Shown here: positions 59,086-64,000 of the stretch, piece by piece
Position numbering within the stretch: the first letter of the stretch is position 1
Layout: every line of letters starts with the position of its first letter
NCBI RefSeq assembly: GCF_036227205.1
Contig: NZ_CP109442.1
Location: 7,626,001-7,690,000 of the forward strand
DNA from: Amycolatopsis sp. NBC_01480
GTDB lineage: Bacteria > Actinomycetota > Actinomycetes > Mycobacteriales > Pseudonocardiaceae
DNA: 64,000 nucleotides
Direction: 5' to 3'
The notes under the pieces: model-generated
What the model was told of the DNA's origin: nothing
Seen by the model: only the letters and a program-made list of their open reading frames with translations
Database searches by the model: none
Program-made: the position numbers and the translations under genes

Positions 59086-59809
59086 GCCACTGCCGTGGTG
59101 GCCGGTCCGCTTCATCCGCGCGCTGACGGCGATCGGCATCCTCCTGCCCGCGCCCGGCCAGGGGCGCGTGGTGTCGTTGGAGGTCGGCGCCGGGCGGGTC
59201 GACGCCGAGGTCCAGGACGAGCGCTCACACCAGGTCCGAATCGGCCTGACGGCGTTCGGGAAAACGGACTGGGCGGCGATCACCCATGCCCTGGCGGCAA
59301 AAGCGTCGGCCACGGTGCTGCTGCTCAGCGGTGACCTGCCTCGTGACGTCGAACAGATCTTCAAAGCGGTCCGGCTGCCCTTGTTCCCGTCCTCGGCGCG
59401 GGAAGTATCGCTGGACTGCACCTGCCCGGCCGCCGAGGTGCCGTGCGGCCACTTGAACGCCGTGTTCTCCGCACTGGTCGCGCGAGTCGCCGACGATCCG
59501 TTCACCATTCTCGCGCTGCGCGGCCGGAACCGCGAAATGCTGCTGGAGGAACTGAAAAACCGGCTCATCTCGGCCGAACCGCTTGATCCTGACGACAGCT
59601 CTCCGCCCCTGACCGACGTCATGGACGCCTTCTTCGCCTCCGGCCCGGCCCCGGGCTTGGACGGCGCGGCACTGTTGCACGCGCCCCGAACGCCTTTCGA
59701 CGCGCTACTGGACCAGGCCCCGCCGTTCGCGATCACCGTGGGCGGCGAGGACGTGGCCGAGCTGCTTCGGCCGGTTTATCGGGCGCTCACCGGAGAACAC
59801 GGCAGTTAG
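59078..59809 (+). CDS. SWIM zinc-finger protein, partner of SNF2
   Basis: 243 residues; the ATG overlaps the helicase stop by eight bases, so the two are co-translated. The SWIM motif is Cys114-x-Cys116 with Cys123-x-His125 (DCTCPAAEVPCGHLNAVFSA), a zinc finger thought to bind DNA or protein. The flanks are helical. Genes of this pair are conserved together in many bacteria, but their job is not known. It ends four bases inside the stop of the convergent MFS gene. Confidence 0.88.
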   Translation: MTEPLPWWPVRFIRALTAIGILLPAPGQGRVVSLEVGAGRVDAEVQDERSHQVRIGLTAFGKTDWAAITHALAAKASATVLLLSGDLPRDVEQIFKAVRLPLFPSSAREVSLDCTCPAAEVPCGHLNAVFSALVARVADDPFTILALRGRNREMLLEELKNRLISAEPLDPDDSSPPLTDVMDAFFASGPAPGLDGAALLHAPRTPFDALLDQAPPFAITVGGEDVAELLRPVYRALTGEHGS

Positions 59810-61329
59810 CCCCGCAGATGATCAGCCGGCTCGGCCGAGCGTGCCGGTGCGGTTGCCAGCCGGTGGTGGCGGCGGCCGGTGTACAAGGCCAGCGTGCCGC
59901 AGAGTAAGGCGAGAACGGCGACGGCGACCAGCACGTCGGTCACCGAGGACACGATCAGGGAGATCAGGAGCGGCCCGGTGAGGCCGCCCAGGCGGTTGAA
60001 GAAGGACACCGTTCCGGTGAACCGGCCCCGGTGCGGGGTTTCGGTGAGATCGGCGGCGATGGGCAGGAAGGTCGCCGCCATGGTGTTGACGGTGAACAGG
60101 GTCGCGGTGAGCGCGGCCGCGGTCAGCCAGACCACGCTGCCGGCCAGGCCGGACGCCGCCAGCGCCAGCAGCAGCACGCCCGCGCAGACGGCCAGGCCCG
60201 CCGAGAGCCGGACCGGCCCGGTCCGGCGGTAGAGCACCATCATCAGGACCGCGCACGGGACCATGGCCATCGCGACGGCGGTCAGCATGGTGTTGGCCGT
60301 GGTCAGGGAAAGCCCGCCGGCGCGGGACAGGGTCGGCACCCAGGTGGTCAGCCCGAAGGTCAGCAGGCCGATCACGATCGCCTGCACCCGTTGCACCCCC
60401 GCGGTGAGTGTCGTCCGCGACTCCCGGTGCTGCCTGTCCGCCACCGGATCGGCCGCGGGCTCGGGTATGGCTTCGGTTCCGGAAAAGCGTTCGGGGACCA
60501 GAAAGGTCGCCGCGGCCAGTGCCAGGCCGGTCGGGGCACCGATGAGCCAGAGCACCCGCCAGCCGAAGACCGGCTCCAGCCACAGCGCCGAACCGGACGC
60601 GACGAGGTAGCCGATCGCGGTCGCGACCACGGACAGGCCGGTCACCATCGGCCCGCGCGCCCGGCCGGGGAACAGGTCGGCGAGGATCGTGATCAGCAGC
60701 GGTGCCAGGCCGCCGACCGTGATGCCCATCAGGAAGCACATCGTCACGTTGCCGCCGAAGCCCGGCATGGTGCCGCACATGCTGGTCGCGGTGAACCCCA
60801 GGGTGGCGACCAGGTAGGAGGCCCGGCGGCCGAGGTGGTCGGCCATCCTGGAGAACACCAGCGCGCCGGCCGCCGTTCCGCTGAGGCCCGCCACGGCGAG
60901 CAGGGACGCCGTCGACGCGGTGAGGCCGTACTCGGCGCGCATCCCGGGAATGACGAAGCCCAGCGTCGAGGTCTTGCTGATGTCGATGGTGAGCGCGGCG
61001 GTCGCGACGGCCGCGATCACCCACCGGCCGCGTGGCCGATGGGCGAGTTCGGACGCCCGCTCGCGAGCGGGCGTGATCCGGCTGCGCGAAACCAGCGCGC
61101 CCGCCAGCGTGATCAGAAGTCCCGCGCCCGCGAGGAACATTTCCGGCATGTCCGAAAGCGGCATGCCGTGCAGCGTCCGCCCGTTCATGGCGGTCATTCC
61201 CGGCATGGCCATGCCGGTCATCGTGAATGGCCGGATGAATCCGATCGCCGCGCAGAGCACGGTCAGTGCGCTGCCCACGGTGATCGCCACGCGTCCGAGG
61301 TCCGGGGGCGTGGCCGGGTTCATCGCCAT
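59806..61329 (-). CDS. MFS transporter with extra N-terminal Met-rich hairpin
   Basis: 507 residues from the ATG at 61329. Two extra membrane helices come first (VAITVGSALTVLCAAIGFI and FLAGAGLLITLAGALV), joined by a loop with eight Met in residues 37-64 (TMTGMAMPGMTAMNG, HGMPLSDMPEM). The rest is an MFS domain: SRMADHLGRRASYLVATLGF (loop 2), GITVGGLAPLLITILADLFP, and TGTVSFFNRLGGLTGPLL. Overall resemblance is to the aromatic acid:H+ symporter or drug carriers. The Met-rich loop suggests metal (for example Cu+) contact, as in copper proteins, which is inference. Alternative start three codons later. Confidence 0.8.
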   Translation of the reverse strand: MAMNPATPPDLGRVAITVGSALTVLCAAIGFIRPFTMTGMAMPGMTAMNGRTLHGMPLSDMPEMFLAGAGLLITLAGALVSRSRITPARERASELAHRPRGRWVIAAVATAALTIDISKTSTLGFVIPGMRAEYGLTASTASLLAVAGLSGTAAGALVFSRMADHLGRRASYLVATLGFTATSMCGTMPGFGGNVTMCFLMGITVGGLAPLLITILADLFPGRARGPMVTGLSVVATAIGYLVASGSALWLEPVFGWRVLWLIGAPTGLALAAATFLVPERFSGTEAIPEPAADPVADRQHRESRTTLTAGVQRVQAIVIGLLTFGLTTWVPTLSRAGGLSLTTANTMLTAVAMAMVPCAVLMMVLYRRTGPVRLSAGLAVCAGVLLLALAASGLAGSVVWLTAAALTATLFTVNTMAATFLPIAADLTETPHRGRFTGTVSFFNRLGGLTGPLLISLIVSSVTDVLVAVAVLALLCGTLALYTGRRHHRLATAPARSAEPADHLRG

Positions 61330-61591
61330 GTGTTTCCGCCTTCGGTGCCCGGCTGCCCCGCCGGTGATGGCTGGTACAGGACACAGATACCGGCACCGGC
61401 CTCGCCAGGGCAATACCCCGTCTTCGCACCGGCACGTTGGGAGAAGGCGGCTTCGGCGATGGTTATTTCATCGTGCGGTCTTTTCGTGAGAGGCGTGTCT
61501 CCGGTCGCTTTTCGCTCTACTCTGCGGGGAAATATCCCTTTTCCTTGTTGTGCTGGTTGACGTCGGCACCCTGCCCGCAATCGGAGGACTG

Positions 61592-62650
61592 ATGACCCTG
61601 CCCACCGAGCCGATCGGCAGCATTCCGCGCCCGGCCTACCTCCTCGACGGCCTCGGTGCGTTCGACGCGGGCCGGATCGACGGCGCCGCGCTCGCCGAGC
61701 TGGAGAGCCGGGCGCTGGCCGACACGCTCAGCCGGTTCGAAGAGACCGGTTCGCCGATTCTCTCCGACGGCGAGCAGGGCAAGCCGAGCTTCGCGACCTA
61801 CCCGCTGGCCGGGCTGAGCGCGCTGGCACCCGACGGCGCCGTCATCCCGTTCGCCGACGGGCACACCCGGCAGCTGCCGCGGCTGACCGCGGGCCCGTTC
61901 CGGTACGCCACGCACGCGGACTCCTACCTGACGCGGGCGAAGGCGCTCACGGACCGGCCGGTCAAGCAGGCCGTGATCGCCGCGTCCGCGCTGTCGCTGA
62001 TCTACCCGGCCGGCGGCATCGACGGGTATCCGCGGGAGCAGTTCCTCGCCGACCTGGTGGACGGGGCGGAGGCCGACATCCGCCGCAGCCTCGACGCCGG
62101 GGCGGACAGCGTCCAGATCGACTTCACCGAGGGGCGGCTCTCGCTCAAGCTCGACCCCTCCGGCGGGCTGCTGCGGCAGTTCGTCGACCTCAACAACGCC
62201 GTCCTCGACCGGTTCACCGCCGAGGACCGCGCGAAGATCGGCGTGCACACGTGCCCGGGGGGCGACCAGGACTCGGTGCACAGCGCCGACGTCGACTACG
62301 CGGACCTGCTGCCGGCACTGTTCGAGCTCACCGCGGGGAAGTTCTTCGTCCAGCTCGCCAGCGAACCCGAGCCGGAGCGGGTGCTGCGGATCATCGCCGC
62401 GCACCTGAAGGCGGACCAGCGGGTCTTCGTCGGCGTCATCGACCCGATCGACCCGCGCGTGGAGACGCCCGAGGAGGTGCGCGACCGGGTCCTGACCGCG
62501 GCGAAGCACCTGCCCGCCGACCGGCTCGGCACCTGCGACGACTGTGGATACTCGCCGTTCGCCGACGACACGTCCACCTCGCGAGACCTCGCGTTCGCCA
62601 AGATCGCGGCGCGGGTCGAGGGCACGCGGCTGGCGGCGGATCAGCTCTGA
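61592..62650 (+). CDS. MetE-like cobalamin-independent methionine synthase (short form)
   Basis: 352 residues, TCGGAGGA before the ATG. It matches the C-terminal, catalytic half of MetE only: EPIGSIPRPAYLL, SDGEQGKPSFATYPLAG, VQIDFTEGRLSLKL, IGVHTCPGGDQDSV (zinc-binding His and Cys), KFFVQLASEPEPERVLRI and LGTCDDCGYSPFADDTS (second Cys ligand). Such short proteins can methylate a thiol, but their methyl donor is often not methyl-tetrahydrofolate and many are not true MetE. No riboswitch is evident in the 262 bp upstream. Confidence 0.82.
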   Translation: MTLPTEPIGSIPRPAYLLDGLGAFDAGRIDGAALAELESRALADTLSRFEETGSPILSDGEQGKPSFATYPLAGLSALAPDGAVIPFADGHTRQLPRLTAGPFRYATHADSYLTRAKALTDRPVKQAVIAASALSLIYPAGGIDGYPREQFLADLVDGAEADIRRSLDAGADSVQIDFTEGRLSLKLDPSGGLLRQFVDLNNAVLDRFTAEDRAKIGVHTCPGGDQDSVHSADVDYADLLPALFELTAGKFFVQLASEPEPERVLRIIAAHLKADQRVFVGVIDPIDPRVETPEEVRDRVLTAAKHLPADRLGTCDDCGYSPFADDTSTSRDLAFAKIAARVEGTRLAADQL

Positions 62651-62881
62651 CGGGATCGCTCCGCCACCTCGGACGCTGCCCGCCCCGGCGGCTCGCGCGG
62701 TGGCGGGCGGCGGTCGGACGAGACCGGCGACGCGCCTGCGCTCTCCGGCGCGCCCGGTCGGCCCCTTTCGCGCCACGACCGTGAAATTCGCATGGTTCGT
62801 GCGTGTGCGCGGCACTGGCACCTGTGATTCCGCGGGGAGCAGGATCGAAGGCTCGTCCGGTTTCCGAGGGCAGGAGAGCGC

Positions 62882-62935
62882 ATGCGCAAGACTGAGGCGG
62901 AAGTCCCCGGCGGGCACCGGGCGGTGCGCGCATGA
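62882..62935 (+). CDS. Possible 17-residue ORF coupled to the cyclodehydratase
   Basis: MRKTEAEVPGGHRAVRA, with CAGGAG seven bases upstream and an ATGA overlap with the next gene's start. It has no Cys and only one Thr, so it is not a convincing azole precursor. It may be a coupling leader or chance. No longer in-frame start exists (stop at 62825). Confidence 0.35.
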   Translation: MRKTEAEVPGGHRAVRA

Positions 62936-64000
62936 CTCCCGGACCGCCGGGGCGCGCGCTGGGCTTCCGGCGCCACCTGCGTGCCGAGGTGAAGGCGGGC
63001 CGGGGCGCGTACCTGTTCTCCGAACGAGGGGTCATCGCCCTGCGCGGCTCGCACGTCGAGTCGCTGGCGGCGGTGCTCGACGGCTCGCGCGAGCTGGCGG
63101 ACCTGGTGCGCGAGCGGCCGGGAGGGATGCCGCCCGGGCAGCTCGCGGCGGTGCTCGCGCAGCTGGTCGACGCCGGTCTCGTGGCGATCCGGGAACAGGG
63201 GGAGCGCGAGGTGGACGAGCAGGCGCTGGCCTACTGGGACGCCTGCGGCATCGACGGCGAGGCGGTGGCCGAACGGGGCCGGACCGCGGCCGTGCGGCTG
63301 CTGGTGGTGGGGGACGAGGTCGACGCGGAACCCGTCGAGCGGGCGCTCGCGGACGCCCGGCTGGGGCTGGCCGGCGCGGCCGCGGACCTTTCCGTCGTCC
63401 TGTGCGCCGACTACCTCGACCCACGGCTGGCCGAGATCGACGCCGAGCACCGCCGCGACCGGCGGCCGTGGCTGCTCGCCCGGCCGTTCGGCGCGCAGGT
63501 GTGGATCGGCCCGGTGTTCCGGCCGGACGGTGCCTGCTGGCATTGCCTGGCGCACCGGCTGTGGGGTCACCGGCACGCGGAGGCGTGCGTGCAGGAGCTG
63601 CTCGGCCACTCGGGCCCGGCCCGGCGTCCGGTGTCCGCGCTGCCGCCGCTGACCTCGGCCGCCGCGCACCTGATCAGCCTCGAGGTGTGCAAGTGGCTGG
63701 CCGGGTACCGGTACCGCGGCCAGCAGTCCGTGTGGACCCTCGACACCCTGGACCTGCACGGCAGGTTGCACGAGTTGCGCCGCCGCCCGCAATGCGCGGC
63801 GTGTGGCGACAGCGGGCTGGTGGCCGCGCTGGCCGACCGGCCGGTCGTGCTCTCCCCGGCCCCGAAGGCTGCTTCCGGCGGCGGCGGGCACCGCACCGCG
63901 ACCCCGGCCGAGGTGCTCGCGGGCCACCGCCACCTGGTCAGCCCCGTCACCGGCATCATCAAGGCGATCGAGCCCGATCCGGCGGCGCCCCCGTTCGTCA
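62932..64000 (+). CDS. TOMM leader-binding/YcaO cyclodehydratase (3' end outside window)
   Basis: 356 residues visible; the reading frame is open at the window edge. It begins with an N-terminal winged-helix leader-binding domain (GRGAYLFSERGVIALRGSHV), then a degenerate ThiF/E1-like domain with two CxxC pairs (C202-W-H-C205 and C288-A-A-C291, zinc site) as in TOMM precursor leader-binding proteins. From about residue 330 the sequence starts like a YcaO domain (HRHLVSPVTGIIKAIEPD), so the protein is a fused C/D cyclodehydratase that makes thiazoline/oxazoline rings in a RiPP. The rest of the cluster, including the precursor peptide and dehydrogenase, would be to the right. Confidence 0.8.
   Translation, partial: MTPGPPGRALGFRRHLRAEVKAGRGAYLFSERGVIALRGSHVESLAAVLDGSRELADLVRERPGGMPPGQLAAVLAQLVDAGLVAIREQGEREVDEQALAYWDACGIDGEAVAERGRTAAVRLLVVGDEVDAEPVERALADARLGLAGAAADLSVVLCADYLDPRLAEIDAEHRRDRRPWLLARPFGAQVWIGPVFRPDGACWHCLAHRLWGHRHAEACVQELLGHSGPARRPVSALPPLTSAAAHLISLEVCKWLAGYRYRGQQSVWTLDTLDLHGRLHELRRRPQCAACGDSGLVAALADRPVVLSPAPKAASGGGGHRTATPAEVLAGHRHLVSPVTGIIKAIEPDPAAPPFV

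Noticed and set aside
62792-62827. Eleven-codon ORF (MVRACARHWHL) before the cyclodehydratase
   Set aside because: No ribosome site and no resemblance to a known leader or core peptide.

Overview
The window is a very GC-rich, tightly packed stretch of an actinomycete chromosome. A type VII (ESX) accessory locus, AfsR/SARP and TetR regulators, Tat- and Sec-exported hydrolases, GTG and TTG starts and overlapping stop/start codons fit a filamentous member of the Pseudonocardiaceae. Amycolatopsis is my best guess; this is inference from gene content and style, with no rRNA or other marker in view. I see no tRNA, rRNA, CRISPR array, insertion sequence or prophage.

Layout. 1-3.4 kb: end of an ESX operon (EspG-like protein, two peptidoglycan hydrolases carrying helical WXG100-like regions, a YbaB-like protein and a small acidic protein). 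3.4-6.0 kb: two Sec-exported wall hydrolases (SLT type and M23 type) sharing almost the same VCBS repeat tail. 6.1-10.7 kb: an AfsR/SARP regulator, a small secreted Cys protein and a Ca2+/cation antiporter with a structured leader. 11.1-25.3 kb: a catabolic block resembling the acyclic terpene/branched acid (Atu/Liu-like) pathway: acyl-CoA dehydrogenase, two-subunit biotin carboxylase, two crotonases, a TIGR03084-like protein, AtuA, two acyl-CoA synthetases and two paralogous TetR regulators. Three 18-bp palindromes of one design lie before the acyl-CoA dehydrogenase, before the first synthetase and before a secreted alpha/beta hydrolase at 25.6 kb, suggesting one regulon.

25.6-34.7 kb: the secreted hydrolase, a Tat-exported beta-propeller/amidohydrolase flanked by two near-identical perfect hairpins, a secreted GH92 mannosidase and an odd zinc-knuckle protein. 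34.9-38.3 kb: a large TPR/membrane/P-loop ATPase. 38.3-45.9 kb: a lactate/glycolate-glyoxylate module (LldP permease, IclR regulator, serine-glyoxylate-type aminotransferase, FAD/Fe-S 2-hydroxyacid dehydrogenase, FAH-family enzyme). 46-49.1 kb: a GH116 glycosidase with an inserted beta-sandwich. 49.1-56 kb: small enzymes, regulators, a lipoprotein, a HAD phosphatase, an MFS transporter and two gene remnants. 56.1-59.8 kb: a SNF2 helicase/SWIM protein pair. 59.8-62.7 kb: an MFS transporter with a Met-rich extra hairpin and a short MetE-like protein. 62.9 kb to the end: the start of a fused TOMM (azoline RiPP) cyclodehydratase, cut by the window edge.

Functions come from protein families recognised by eye; substrates are mostly inferred from gene neighbourhood.
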